A DNA stretch of 64,000 nt from Bacillota bacterium (GTDB lineage: Bacteria > Bacillota > Clostridia > Lachnospirales > Lachnospiraceae): the NCBI GenBank assembly GCA_023423045.1, contig JAFAGA010000006.1, forward strand, positions 72,920-136,919. Direction: 5' to 3'. Positions 34,548-43,888 of this stretch are shown here, one piece after another. The notes beneath the pieces were generated by a model. It searched no databases, was not told the origin of the DNA, and saw nothing but the letters and a program-made list of their open reading frames with translations. Position 1 is the stretch's first letter; every line of letters starts with the position of its first letter. The translations under genes were made by a program, and so were the position numbers.

Positions 34548-37500
34548 ATGAAGCTTACAAAATATTTTGAGGATACGAAGAATCTTCATGTAGGTACCAT
34601 GGCAAACCGTGCCTACTATATTCCGTATGATACCTCCAGCAAGACAGAACGCATACAATCACTTAACGGTACCTGGAAGTTCAAATACTTCCGTAACCGT
34701 TTCGAAGCAGAGGAGGGCTTCTATCAGCCAGGCTATGATTTAAGCAGCTTCGACGACCTTCCTGTTCCCAGCTGCTGGCAAAACCACGGCTACGATCATC
34801 ATCAATATACCAACGTCAATTTTCCCTTTCCTTATGACCTCCCTTATATGCCCGAGGAGCATAATCCCTGCGGCTGCTATGTTCATACCTTCCAGGTCAG
34901 CCCGGAGCAGCTGTCCCAACGCAACTATCTGAATTTTGAGGGCGTTGATTCCTGTTATTATGTATGGATGAACGGTACCTTCCTCGGCTTCAGTCAGGTT
35001 TCCCATTCCACCAGTGAGTTCGATGTTACGGAGTACCTGAAAGCGGGCTCCAACACTCTGGCCGTGCTGGTTATGAAATGGTGTGCCGGAAGCTATTATG
35101 AGGACCAGGATAAGTTTAGGATGTCAGGTATTTTCCGGGATGTATATCTCCTGACCAGAGCGCAGGAGCACATTCGGGATTTCTTCGTAAAGACAAGGCT
35201 CAGCGAGGACTGCTCCATGGCAACCGTAAGTGTGGAGCTGGAATATCTGAAAGAAGCCCTTCCTGTCAAGGCTGCCCTGTATGACTGCAGCCACAGATTG
35301 CTGGAGGAAAAAGCGATTGCAGGAAATCAAGTTAATTTTACCCTGAATACCCCTGAGCTATGGAATGCGGAAATGCCGAATCTCTATACTCTGGTACTGA
35401 CAACCGAGGAAGAGGAGATCACCCAGAAGGTCGGAATCCGTGAAGTTGAAATCAAGGAGGGTGTAATACTGCTTAACCGCGTTCCGATCAAATTCCGCGG
35501 TGTAAACCGTCATGACAGCGATCCTGTCACCGGCTATACCATCAGCAGGGAGCAGGCGCTTAAGGATCTCTCGTTAATGAAGCAGCACAATATCAATGCA
35601 ATTCGCACCAGCCATTATCCCAATGCTCCCTGGTTCCCCGGACTGTGCGATGAACATGGGTTTTATCTGATTGCAGAATCAGATCTGGAGAGCCATGGTG
35701 CGACCAGCTTCTATTCCGGTTCCTCGGAGGAAACCTACGGCGACATTGCCATGAATCCCATTTCCGATGCCTTTGTTCTGGACCGGCAGGAGCGCAATGT
35801 ACATCGGGATAAGAATCACTCCTGTATTCTGATCTGGTCCCTGGGCAACGAAAGCGGCTGGGGAGACGGCTTTGAAAAGGCCGCCCGATGGATCAAGCAA
35901 TATGACGATACCAGGCTTTTGCATTATGAAGGAAGTCTTCATATCACCGGCGGCTATCAGGCGGATCTCTCCATGCTGGATTTATACAGCCCGATGTATG
36001 ATCACATTGATAATATGAAAAAATATCTGAGCGATCCACAGAATACCAAGCCCTATATACTGTGTGAATTCTGCCATGCCATGGGTAACGGGCCGGGAGA
36101 TCTGGAGGATTACATGGAGATAATCCTTGCCGAGGACAGACTGGCCGGCGGCTTTGTATGGGAGTGGTGTGACCATGCCATCTATCTTGGAGATGCTCCC
36201 GACGGAAGAAAGAAATATGCGTACGGCGGTGACTCCGGAGAATTCCCTCATGACGGTAATTTCTGTGTGGACGGATTGGTTTATCCGGACCGCACCGTGA
36301 GCCCCGGATTACTGGAATACAAGAATGTTCTGCGTCCGGTTCGTGCTTCCCTGGTTGACCCGGAACATGGCCTTCTCCGCCTGGAGAATAAACTGGACTT
36401 TACCAATACAAAGGATTTCCTCTCTCTCACCTACCAGGTGGAGAATAACGGGCTGGTAATCCAAGAAGGCAATCTGGAAGAGCTGGATCTTGCTCCCCAC
36501 GGCTCCTGTGAGCTCACCCTCTCCTATCCGATACCGGAGCAGGGGATTACCTTCCTCAAGCTCACCTATGTACAAAAGAACGACAGGCCTTTTACCAAAG
36601 CCGGTCATATCCTGGGCTTTGATCAATTATTAGTTAAGGATGGAGAGCTGCTTTTGGATGCCTCCCGGAGAATCGTTACCACAGCGGGCGCAGCACAAGC
36701 CAATTCTGAAAACTCTGCTCCAGGCATAAAATCCCCGGAAGAGGCAGCACTTTCCTATCAGGAGGAAGAACGCCTTCTTACCATCCAGGGGAAGGACTTT
36801 ACCTATACCTTCCATAAGCTGAGCGGTCTATTCTATGATCTTCGCAAAGATGGGCAGAAACTCCTGGAACTTCCCATGGAGTACAACCTTTGGAGAGCTC
36901 CTACCGACAATGACCGCAATATCAGAGAGGAGTGGCAGCGGGCCGGTTATGACCGGACCATGGCACGGGTATACGCCACAGAGGTCTCACAGGAGGAACA
37001 TGGCAATATAACAATCAAATCAAGACTTGCAATTCATGCAATCCAGAGAGAGCATATGTTGGATCTGGAGACGGTTTGGACCGTTACGCCCGAGGGAGAA
37101 CTGCTGCTGAAGGCGGAAGCCCACCGCAACACCAAAATGCCATATCTTCCCCGGTTTGGCCTTCGTCTCTTCCTTCCCAGGGAGTATGACCAGGTACAAT
37201 ATTTTGGCTACGGTCCTCATGAGAGCTATCTTGACAAGCACCGCGCTTCCTACATCGGCCTTTTTGAGGAACGGGTGGAGGATATGTTTGAGGACTATAT
37301 CTTCCCTCAGGAAAATTCCTCTCACTGCGGCTGCAGATACCTGAGTATCAAGCATTCCGGCGCCTCATCTCCTCTTACCGTAACCGCAGACCGGGAATTC
37401 GCCTTCAATGTATCCGAGTATACTCAGGAAGAGCTTACGGCAAAGGCCCATAATTATGAACTGGTGAAATCTCCCTATACTGTTGTATGTATTGACTACA

Positions 37501-37601
37501 AGCAGAGCGGAGTAGGTTCCAACAGCTGTGGACCGGAGTTGCTTCCCAAGTATCGTCTGGAAGAGGAAGAGTTCAATTTTCAGTTTCATCTTTCTTTTTA
37601 G
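34548..37601 (+). CDS. lacZ: GH2 beta-galactosidase (LacZ type)
   Basis: A five-domain GH2 enzyme of 1017 residues, close to E. coli LacZ (1024). It has the substrate-binding region FRGVNRHDSDPVTGY, the acid/base Glu in SLGNESGWGDG and the nucleophile Glu in PYILCEFCHAMGNG. The C-terminal small-chain region (RFGLRLFLP, YFGYGPHESYLDK) is intact. It has no signal peptide and is cytoplasmic. The frame opens at 34533, but GAGGTG sits before ATG 34548 (MKLTKYFED). A divergent AraC gene probably controls it. Confidence 0.95.
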   Translation: MKLTKYFEDTKNLHVGTMANRAYYIPYDTSSKTERIQSLNGTWKFKYFRNRFEAEEGFYQPGYDLSSFDDLPVPSCWQNHGYDHHQYTNVNFPFPYDLPYMPEEHNPCGCYVHTFQVSPEQLSQRNYLNFEGVDSCYYVWMNGTFLGFSQVSHSTSEFDVTEYLKAGSNTLAVLVMKWCAGSYYEDQDKFRMSGIFRDVYLLTRAQEHIRDFFVKTRLSEDCSMATVSVELEYLKEALPVKAALYDCSHRLLEEKAIAGNQVNFTLNTPELWNAEMPNLYTLVLTTEEEEITQKVGIREVEIKEGVILLNRVPIKFRGVNRHDSDPVTGYTISREQALKDLSLMKQHNINAIRTSHYPNAPWFPGLCDEHGFYLIAESDLESHGATSFYSGSSEETYGDIAMNPISDAFVLDRQERNVHRDKNHSCILIWSLGNESGWGDGFEKAARWIKQYDDTRLLHYEGSLHITGGYQADLSMLDLYSPMYDHIDNMKKYLSDPQNTKPYILCEFCHAMGNGPGDLEDYMEIILAEDRLAGGFVWEWCDHAIYLGDAPDGRKKYAYGGDSGEFPHDGNFCVDGLVYPDRTVSPGLLEYKNVLRPVRASLVDPEHGLLRLENKLDFTNTKDFLSLTYQVENNGLVIQEGNLEELDLAPHGSCELTLSYPIPEQGITFLKLTYVQKNDRPFTKAGHILGFDQLLVKDGELLLDASRRIVTTAGAAQANSENSAPGIKSPEEAALSYQEEERLLTIQGKDFTYTFHKLSGLFYDLRKDGQKLLELPMEYNLWRAPTDNDRNIREEWQRAGYDRTMARVYATEVSQEEHGNITIKSRLAIHAIQREHMLDLETVWTVTPEGELLLKAEAHRNTKMPYLPRFGLRLFLPREYDQVQYFGYGPHESYLDKHRASYIGLFEERVEDMFEDYIFPQENSSHCGCRYLSIKHSGASSPLTVTADREFAFNVSEYTQEELTAKAHNYELVKSPYTVVCIDYKQSGVGSNSCGPELLPKYRLEEEEFNFQFHLSF

Positions 37602-37651
37602 CAGGCACCACATAGCAAGTGATCTTACGATGATATTAATTTGAATACAAT

Positions 37652-37702
37652 AAAAAACAGCTGCCTGCTCCTCAGTATGAAGAGCAGGGGGCTGTTTTTT
37701 TG
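37652..37702. terminator. Bidirectional terminator between lacZ and rhamnosidase genes
   Basis: Stem AAAAAACAGC..CCTGCTC / GAGCAGG..GCTGTTTTTTT. The A-run and T-run on both sides let it work for lacZ (plus) and for the converging GH78 gene (minus). Confidence 0.85.
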
Positions 37703-37745
37703 ATTCGTATACAGATAAATCATGGTTCACGAATTACATATAGCT

Positions 37746-39860
37746 CTAATTGCTCAGCGAATTGCTTCTGGCGTATTTATGGACGCCAGGTAAAAATTCA
37801 TTTACTTGATCACCTATGATAAATTGTCCCGAATATTTCGTCTCAATCGTAATCTCCGTGTCATTCCAGGATACCGACACATCACCATGCTTTGCCTTCA
37901 CCCAGTCGATTCCCGGAATAAAGCAGGGCTTCACGATTATCCTGCCGTTTTCTATTCGAATGCCTGCAAGATGCCGGTAAAACCAGGTTTCAACCTCACT
38001 GAACATATGATGGTTGCAGGATTCTTTCATCTCCCAGGATTCGCATAAGGTGGTCATTCCCTGCTTCATCCAATAGGCGTAGCTTGGATATTCCGGATTG
38101 ATTACCATTTGATAAGCAACCTCTCCATATCCGTTCTCCGACAGAGCTGAAAAGATGTACTTTGTCCCCAGGATACCGCAATCGATATGATATCCATTTT
38201 TCTTTACAAGCTCCGCGAGCTTTTCCGCCGCGAACGGGATCTCTTCCGGATTATATAATCCCTGATAAATACCACAGGCAAGGGAAGTCTGGCAATTTCC
38301 TAAGACGATGCCGTCCTTTATTAAATTCTCCCGGAAGGCCCGTCTGATATTTTCCGACAATACCTCCCAGGGACCCGGGTCTTCTCCCAATACCTTTGCA
38401 CATTTTTCCATGATTTTTGCATCTGCATAATAATAGGCGGTATCGGTTACCTTGGTCGGACAAGGGATCGTATCGACCGGCGCTTCCCAGTCGCCAAGAC
38501 CGAAATCTACCATCCAGTCTTCCTGCATGGAATACAAATATCCCATATAACGTTTCATATTTTCCCACATATCCAAAATGAGTGAAGAATCCCCGGTAAA
38601 CTCATATACATGCCATGGGATCTGAATGAGTGCACTGTCCCAGGCCGGTCCGCTTCCCCAATTATATCCCCAGTTTGAGGTTGGTATGATCCCCGGCAGC
38701 TGCCCGTTGGGGCGCTGGACATCCTTGAAATCATTCAGCCATTTTTTATAGGCGCTGATCATATTAAAATTATACAGAGACTGCTCACAGGACAGCAGCG
38801 CATCCCCTGTCCATCCGTTCTGCTCCCGGTGGGGACAATCGGTAGGTATACTGTGATAATTGGTCAGCGTGGATCTCCTTGCCGCTTCATGTATTCTGTT
38901 CAACATGTCATCCGAGCATTCAAATTCTCCGATTGTCTCCAGGTCCGTATGCAGCACACAGGCGGTGATTTCAAAATCCGAAGGTGCATTTTCAACCTTC
39001 ACATACCGGAACCCATGGTAGGAAAAACGCGGTTCCCATACTTCCCCGCCCTTCCCTTTAAAGATGTACTTATCACAGTGCTTCAGCTCACCCTTGATGA
39101 ATTTAGTAATCTCTTCACTGTCAATATCCCCGTTCCTGTATAGCTCGGAATAGCGGAGGGAAACCTCATGTCCTGAGGGGGCGCTGCCTTTGATTCTGGC
39201 CCAGCCGCTGATATTTTCTCCAAAATCGTAAACTCCGCCGCCCAGATCTCTGGGAGGCAGAACTCTTATGATGCGGATCGGAGGCAACTCGGCGGGCTTT
39301 AATATGCCGCCCGCTCCCCGGCAGACAGTGGCATGGGCCCAGCTTCCATCGTCAAAGCCAGGTGTATTCCAACCTTCCTGCTCAAGTCTTGCATCGTAGA
39401 TTTCTCCTTCTCTGACATGATTGTAGACAGAAGGGCCGTCACTGCATTTCCAGGAGCTGTCGGACAGCAGAGAGAAGGTGGTGCCATCGTTATATTCCAG
39501 GTCCAGCTGCAGTATCATTTTGGGATGATGTCTCCAGGTTGCGGTATCATAATTCCATACCTCCCCCACATCATTGTACCAGCCATTACCCAGAAACACC
39601 CCAAGCGCATTCCTCCCTTGAAGCAGATATTCTGTCACATCATAGTCGGAATAAAGTACCGTGCTATCGAACTTTGTGAATGGTGTTGACAGCACTTCAT
39701 CCGAGATCCTTTTTCCGTTCAGACTATATTCTCCATATCCCAAACCACATACCTGCAGTCTTGCAGACAGAAGACCTTCTGCAATAATAAATTCCTTCCG
39801 AAACAGAAAGCTTCCGTTATCGCTCTCCGGCCTCCCGATCCATTTTGCATCATGAAACAT
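37746..39860 (-). CDS. GH78 alpha-L-rhamnosidase
   Basis: Removes terminal alpha-L-rhamnose, for example from pectic rhamnogalacturonan or plant glycosides. The catalytic-domain motif is TDCPHREQNGWTGDALL, containing the acidic residues of the general-acid region. N-terminal beta-domains (RKEFIIAEGLLSARLQVCGL, NGKRISDEVLSTPFTKFDS) and the C-terminal beta-sheet domain are present. At 704 residues it is compact for the family. No signal peptide is seen, so it acts inside the cell. It is a single-gene unit with GGAGGGG before ATG 39860 and no adjacent transporter. Confidence 0.93.
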   Translation of the reverse strand: MFHDAKWIGRPESDNGSFLFRKEFIIAEGLLSARLQVCGLGYGEYSLNGKRISDEVLSTPFTKFDSTVLYSDYDVTEYLLQGRNALGVFLGNGWYNDVGEVWNYDTATWRHHPKMILQLDLEYNDGTTFSLLSDSSWKCSDGPSVYNHVREGEIYDARLEQEGWNTPGFDDGSWAHATVCRGAGGILKPAELPPIRIIRVLPPRDLGGGVYDFGENISGWARIKGSAPSGHEVSLRYSELYRNGDIDSEEITKFIKGELKHCDKYIFKGKGGEVWEPRFSYHGFRYVKVENAPSDFEITACVLHTDLETIGEFECSDDMLNRIHEAARRSTLTNYHSIPTDCPHREQNGWTGDALLSCEQSLYNFNMISAYKKWLNDFKDVQRPNGQLPGIIPTSNWGYNWGSGPAWDSALIQIPWHVYEFTGDSSLILDMWENMKRYMGYLYSMQEDWMVDFGLGDWEAPVDTIPCPTKVTDTAYYYADAKIMEKCAKVLGEDPGPWEVLSENIRRAFRENLIKDGIVLGNCQTSLACGIYQGLYNPEEIPFAAEKLAELVKKNGYHIDCGILGTKYIFSALSENGYGEVAYQMVINPEYPSYAYWMKQGMTTLCESWEMKESCNHHMFSEVETWFYRHLAGIRIENGRIIVKPCFIPGIDWVKAKHGDVSVSWNDTEITIETKYSGQFIIGDQVNEFLPGVHKYARSNSLSN

Positions 39861-40146
39861 TTCTTTCCCCTCCGATCCATTATTTTTATCCAGTATTTTA
39901 TATCTATTATTTCATATCTATTATTATAATAAATCATTCTTGCAGGCTCTGTCCAGTATTTCCTCTGCTTCCTTCCACTCTATCTCCGTTTCTGTTTATG
40001 CTTTGATTTCTCTTCCTGCTCATTATGCGAATGTTCCTTTACATTTTGTACGTTCATCGCAGTACAGAAATAAGTCACCTGCTATAGGACAATTTTTTAG
40101 CTATATTATTCGATAGAATTTACATTTTGGAGGGTTTGGAGAACTG
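39861..40146. promoter_or_regulatory. Upstream region of the rhamnosidase gene
   Basis: No gene is visible. It holds a 12-bp direct repeat ATATCTATTATT (39900-39911 and 39914-39925) in an AT-rich block just upstream of the GH78 start, with a TATAAT-like sequence on the minus strand close by but no convincing -35 box at standard spacing. This is the likely promoter/operator region. Confidence 0.35.
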
Positions 40147-40256
40147 AAAAATACCAAGCAAACCACATAACGCGATTTGCTTGATATTTTGATTTTACCA
40201 CCGGAAGTATCCTCTTCTGTTCTCAGTTAAAAGAGATATCTTCCTCGGTGGCACTT
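40147..40256 (-). terminator. Tandem hairpins ending the 2-oxoacid oxidoreductase operon
   Basis: Two stems follow the beta-subunit stop. The first (about 40199-40256) is an imperfect long stem with CCACCG/CGGTGG at its base and AAGAG/CTCTT near the loop. The second (40147-40190) pairs CAAGCAAA with TTTGCTTG, extended by AAAATA-type arms, and ends in TATTTTT on the minus strand, a good intrinsic terminator. Confidence 0.7.
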
Positions 40257-40289
40257 ACTATAATCCTTTAAGAAATCTTTAGCCGTACT

Positions 40290-41141
40290 CTAGCTGAATT
40301 CATGGATCATCTGCTTTACAGCCCCGGGATCATATTCCCTGTCCAGAAGCGGCGTTCCTGATTGAAGTACCGAATTGTTCTGATGGAAGGTATGGCGTTC
40401 TTCCCGGTACAGAACTCCGATGGGAATCCGGTCCTCGAATTCCATCGCCTTTTGCATCGCCGCCAGCTTATCCGACGGGTCATAGGTATCATCCAGTTCA
40501 TACACCCTCTGATTATAATAGGCAAAGGTATTGATCTTATTGAAGCTGACACAGGGCTGCAGGATATCTACAATCGCATAACCATCATATTCGATGGCCT
40601 GCTTCATCAGGGCTATCAGGTGCTCCTTGCGCCCGCTGAAGGCCCTGCCTACAAATCCGGCGCCGACTGCCATCGCAACCAATACCGGGTTCAAGGGTGT
40701 GGTGGTATTGCCATGCACCTGCACCTCGGTCACAATTCCTTCCACCGAAGTCGGAGAGGCCTGCCCTTTGGTCAAACCATAGATTTGATTATCATGAACA
40801 AAATGCGTTATATTCACATTACGCCGGATATTATGCAGAAAATGGTTGCCGCCCTCGCCATAAGAGTCACCGTCACCGGTATCCACAATGACCGTCAGCT
40901 TCTCATTGGCAATTTTCGCTGCGATCGCTGCGGGCAACGATCTGCCATGTAATCCGCAGAAATAATTTGCACTGATATACTGAGGCAGCTTAGCCGCCTG
41001 GCCGATGCCCGCTACCATCAGCACCTCATACGGATCCTTGCCCAGCTCCTCCAATGCGGTCCGGAGGCAATCCAGAATGTTGAAGTTTCCGCAGCCCGGA
41101 CACCAGGCTGTCTCACGGGTTGAAAAAGTATTGGCACTCAT
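40290..41141 (-). CDS. 2-oxoacid:ferredoxin oxidoreductase, beta subunit (TPP-binding)
   Basis: The thiamine-diphosphate subunit of a ferredoxin-dependent 2-oxoacid oxidoreductase, which converts a 2-oxoacid and CoA to acyl-CoA, CO2 and reduced ferredoxin. Cys residues in WCPGCGNFNI (C14, C17) and the TPP/Mg motif DTGDGDSYGEGGNHFLHNIRR followed by VHDNQIYGLTKGQ are clear. Length is 283 residues. It overlaps the alpha-subunit gene by 4 bp (ATGA). The specific oxoacid (2-oxoglutarate, pyruvate or branched-chain) cannot be told; the two-subunit layout resembles KorAB. Confidence 0.92.
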   Translation of the reverse strand: MSANTFSTRETAWCPGCGNFNILDCLRTALEELGKDPYEVLMVAGIGQAAKLPQYISANYFCGLHGRSLPAAIAAKIANEKLTVIVDTGDGDSYGEGGNHFLHNIRRNVNITHFVHDNQIYGLTKGQASPTSVEGIVTEVQVHGNTTTPLNPVLVAMAVGAGFVGRAFSGRKEHLIALMKQAIEYDGYAIVDILQPCVSFNKINTFAYYNQRVYELDDTYDPSDKLAAMQKAMEFEDRIPIGVLYREERHTFHQNNSVLQSGTPLLDREYDPGAVKQMIHEFS

Positions 41142-42814
41142 CGCGCTCCCCCCTCTCGAATTCGGTCGGCAATCTCTTCGCCGCTGATCTGTCTGCCGTC
41201 ATATTTCAGGATGCTCTCGTTACAATGGATTCCGGTCTGCTCGCGGATCAGGGAAGCCAGCTGCCCGGTGGCATTCTGCTCAACATTGATCAGGTTGCCC
41301 GCCTTCGCCGCCTTCTCCTTCAAAAGCTTTGCAGGAAGAGGATAAATATCTCCAAAGACAAGTGCCCCGTACTTCTCCTTTCCTTCTGCATTCAATATCT
41401 GAAGCGCTTCCGAAATCGGTCCATAGGTGGATCCCCAGCCCAGGAGCAGAACATCACACTCCTCACTTCCGAGGAACTCCGGCTCCAGCAGATCCTCCTG
41501 CAGCCTCTCCAGCTTTCTCATGCGCTTATCCATCATATTGTTTCTGACCTCGGCATCCTCTGTGATGCTGCCGAATTCATCATGCTCGTCACTGTCCGCG
41601 GTTACAAAATTCCTGGTTTTTCCGGGAATGAGCCTGGGAGATATTCCACTTTCGGCATATTTATAACGCAGATATTCCCCTTGGGGTTGATCCTCTGTCT
41701 CCAGGGGCTTTACCACAGTAACTCTGGATAAATCATAGGGCTCCACGCTGGCGTAGGAATCTCCAAGGTACTGGTCACTCAGGATAATGACCGGTATCTG
41801 ATATTTATCGGCTATGGCAAATGCCCTTGCCGTCTGATAAAAAGCATCCGTATGGTTGCGCAGCGCAATTACCATCCTCGGGAATTCTCCCTGGGAGGCG
41901 GAGATCACAAATTTCAAATCGCTCTGCTCTGTTCTGGTCGGAAGCCCCGTCGCAGGCCCCGGCCTCTGCACATTTACCGCTACAAGAGGTATTTCCGCCA
42001 TTCCTGATAAGCCCAGTGCCTCTACCTTTAAGGAAAAGCCGCCGCCAGAGGTTCCGGTCATGGCGACCGCACCGGCAAAGGAGGCTCCAATAGCCATATT
42101 AATCGCGGCAATCTCATCCTCCGCCTGTTCTACCACAATTCCAGCCTCATCACTCTTGGAGGCAAGAAATTCCATAATCGTAGTGGACGGTGACATGGGA
42201 TATGCGCTGTAGAAGCGCAGCCCGGCAGCAATGGCTCCCAGAGACAATGCCTGATTGCCGGACAGAATAATCGCATTCGCATTTCTCCTGCCCAAAGAAG
42301 GAAATCGGCTCTCCACCAGTCCATACCCTCTCTCCAATGCCTGGCGGTTCACCTCCAGATACACTTCCTTTACAAATTGCTTCAGCACCGGATCCGTACC
42401 CTCTAGCTTTTCACCGAATAATTTAAGCACGGCTCCCACCGCAATCATTCCCGCTACCCGGGAATTCCCCAGCTCCTTGCTGATCTCCGTCATGCTAATT
42501 GCTATTTTACGGGGATCCGTAACTTTATACCGGCTGTCACACAGGATAAAACCATCCGGCTTCAGCTCATCCATATGTAGTTCAACTGTTTCTTCATTAA
42601 ATGCGATAATACCATCCAGCCTCCGGCTATGGGAAGCGATGGGATTCTCACTGATCCGAAGCAGGGTGAAATTATGACCGCCCCGGACCCGGGACATAAA
42701 ATCCCGGATTGCAAATACATGATATCCAAAATCCTTAAATAATTTTTGCAGGATCGCAGCGGTGGTTTCAATACCCTGACCGGCTGCTCCGCCGAGTAAT
42801 ATATTATACAACAA
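41138..42814 (-). CDS. 2-oxoacid:ferredoxin oxidoreductase, gamma-alpha fusion subunit
   Basis: Residues 1 to about 180 are the gamma domain (LLGGAAGQGIETTAAILQKL, FMSRVRGGHNF) and the rest is the alpha domain (AYPMSPSTTIMEFLA, EQAEDEIAAINMAIGASFAG, TGTSGGGFSLKVEALGLSGM, RTEQSDL). This fused form, 558 residues, is common for KorA-type enzymes. The start is a TTG at 42814, with a second TTG right after it, behind AGGAGG. A good promoter lies 50-77 bp upstream. The enzyme is expected to be oxygen-sensitive, in keeping with an anaerobe. Confidence 0.92.
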   Translation of the reverse strand: MLYNILLGGAAGQGIETTAAILQKLFKDFGYHVFAIRDFMSRVRGGHNFTLLRISENPIASHSRRLDGIIAFNEETVELHMDELKPDGFILCDSRYKVTDPRKIAISMTEISKELGNSRVAGMIAVGAVLKLFGEKLEGTDPVLKQFVKEVYLEVNRQALERGYGLVESRFPSLGRRNANAIILSGNQALSLGAIAAGLRFYSAYPMSPSTTIMEFLASKSDEAGIVVEQAEDEIAAINMAIGASFAGAVAMTGTSGGGFSLKVEALGLSGMAEIPLVAVNVQRPGPATGLPTRTEQSDLKFVISASQGEFPRMVIALRNHTDAFYQTARAFAIADKYQIPVIILSDQYLGDSYASVEPYDLSRVTVVKPLETEDQPQGEYLRYKYAESGISPRLIPGKTRNFVTADSDEHDEFGSITEDAEVRNNMMDKRMRKLERLQEDLLEPEFLGSEECDVLLLGWGSTYGPISEALQILNAEGKEKYGALVFGDIYPLPAKLLKEKAAKAGNLINVEQNATGQLASLIREQTGIHCNESILKYDGRQISGEEIADRIREGGAR

Positions 42815-42863
42815 ACTTCCCTCCTTTATTGATTGTTAGCTAATAATAGCAATAACTATTACT

Positions 42864-42891
42864 ATTATATAATAATTTATTAAAATATCAA
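42864..42891 (-). promoter_or_regulatory. Promoter of the 2-oxoacid oxidoreductase operon
   Basis: On the minus strand TTGATA (42891-42886) and TATAAT (42869-42864) are separated by 16 bp. Immediately downstream is a short dyad TAATAG-TTATTG-CTATTA that could be an operator over the transcription start. Confidence 0.6.
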
Positions 42892-42989
42892 TAGTTTCCT
42901 GACTACTTTCGGAATATCGTGCGCATATTCGTGATATATTTACAAATATTTATTACTTAATTCTGTAAAATCTTATATATTTATCAAAA

Positions 42990-43589
42990 TCAATTAAAGT
43001 TTAGTATTTTATTAACAAACTCCTTTCTGGATCTCCCTTCTGCAAAATCTCGGAACATGTCGGCCGCATCAGGGGACAAATCTTCACGATTTAAGCTATT
43101 TGATACCGTACCATCCCGATTTATATCATAAACTCCCTGATATCCTCCTACACATGCATATGTATCATCATTATCCGCATATTCCTTATTATCATATTTC
43201 AGCAAAAACAGGATCTTTTCTGTCCCCTTCTCCAGAGCAGGATCCTCAATAAGGTATTTTGTTTGAATAATATTGATTCTATCCCCTTTATTAAATCCAT
43301 TTCCTTTTATAATAGTATCCACCTTTGCTTCCGTAAATATAAAATATGATTCGGGGCCAAATTCAACTTCATTTATCCTCTCTCCAATGGTCGCTTCAAT
43401 AATAATTGACGATTGCTCATATACTTCTTCTAAAGAATTTGCATAAAAAGACATCTTCCCATGAAAAAGTTTAGTTGGATCTATCACTTCCGCCGCATCA
43501 TTTGAAGGTACAATTAAATTACGAATGCAGAAATAGGATATGCCACAAATAATTCCAATAACAAGTAGTAATAAAATCTTTCTGGCCAT
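42990..43589 (-). CDS. Unknown membrane-anchored extracytoplasmic protein
   Basis: I do not recognise a family. The 199-residue protein starts MARKILLLLVIGIICGISYF, one hydrophobic segment without a lipobox, so it is probably an N-terminally anchored protein facing outwards. The rest is hydrophilic and acidic, with alternating beta-like strands (SSIIIEATIGERINEVEF, AKVDTIIKGNGFNKGDRIN, KILFLLKYDN) and a Gly/Tyr segment CVGGYQGVYDINRDG. The strand pattern recalls small secreted beta-barrel proteins of Firmicutes with alternating I/V and a KGD turn. It lies about 175 bp downstream of the start of the oxidoreductase operon, on the same strand, with AT-rich sequence between, so co-transcription is not evident. 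Confidence 0.75.
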   Translation of the reverse strand: MARKILLLLVIGIICGISYFCIRNLIVPSNDAAEVIDPTKLFHGKMSFYANSLEEVYEQSSIIIEATIGERINEVEFGPESYFIFTEAKVDTIIKGNGFNKGDRINIIQTKYLIEDPALEKGTEKILFLLKYDNKEYADNDDTYACVGGYQGVYDINRDGTVSNSLNREDLSPDAADMFRDFAEGRSRKEFVNKILNFN

Positions 43590-43700
43590 GATTTGTCTCC
43601 TTTACATAAATTAATATATTTGCTTCTTTTCCTCTATATTCTCTTTTATATATGGATGGATCATCTGTGTTTACAAGTATCTCCAGGTAAATTATATCAC

Positions 43701-43775
43701 AAAAGACCCCTGTAAAACAGATCCAGTAAAAACTCAATGCGTTTTTTCTAAATTATCTATTTTACAGGGGCTTTT
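43701..43775 (-). terminator. Long-stem terminator after the binding-protein gene region
   Basis: AAAAGACCCCTGTAAAACAG (43701-43720) pairs with CTATTTTACAGGGGCTTTT (43757-43775) with two small imperfections. Read on the minus strand the stem is followed by TCTTTTGTG. It lies about 115 bp past the stop of the 43889-45505 gene and overlaps the tandem repeat beside it. Confidence 0.6.
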
Positions 43776-43832
43776 ATTACAAAATCTTTATTACAGAGGC
43801 TTTATTGCAGGGGCTATTTTACAGAGACCTTC
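43762..43832. repeat. Degenerate 14-bp tandem repeat
   Basis: Five successive units of 14-15 bp beginning at 43762, 43777, 43791, 43805 and 43819, with consensus near TTACAGGGGCTTTA. The first unit is also the right arm of the terminator stem. It fills part of the 300-bp gene-free stretch 43590-43888, in which I see no gene. Confidence 0.6.
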
Positions 43833-43888
43833 CTGCGGACACTCTCTCCTTATACTTTGGGAAAGCCGCAATCATTCTATCTGCTGCT

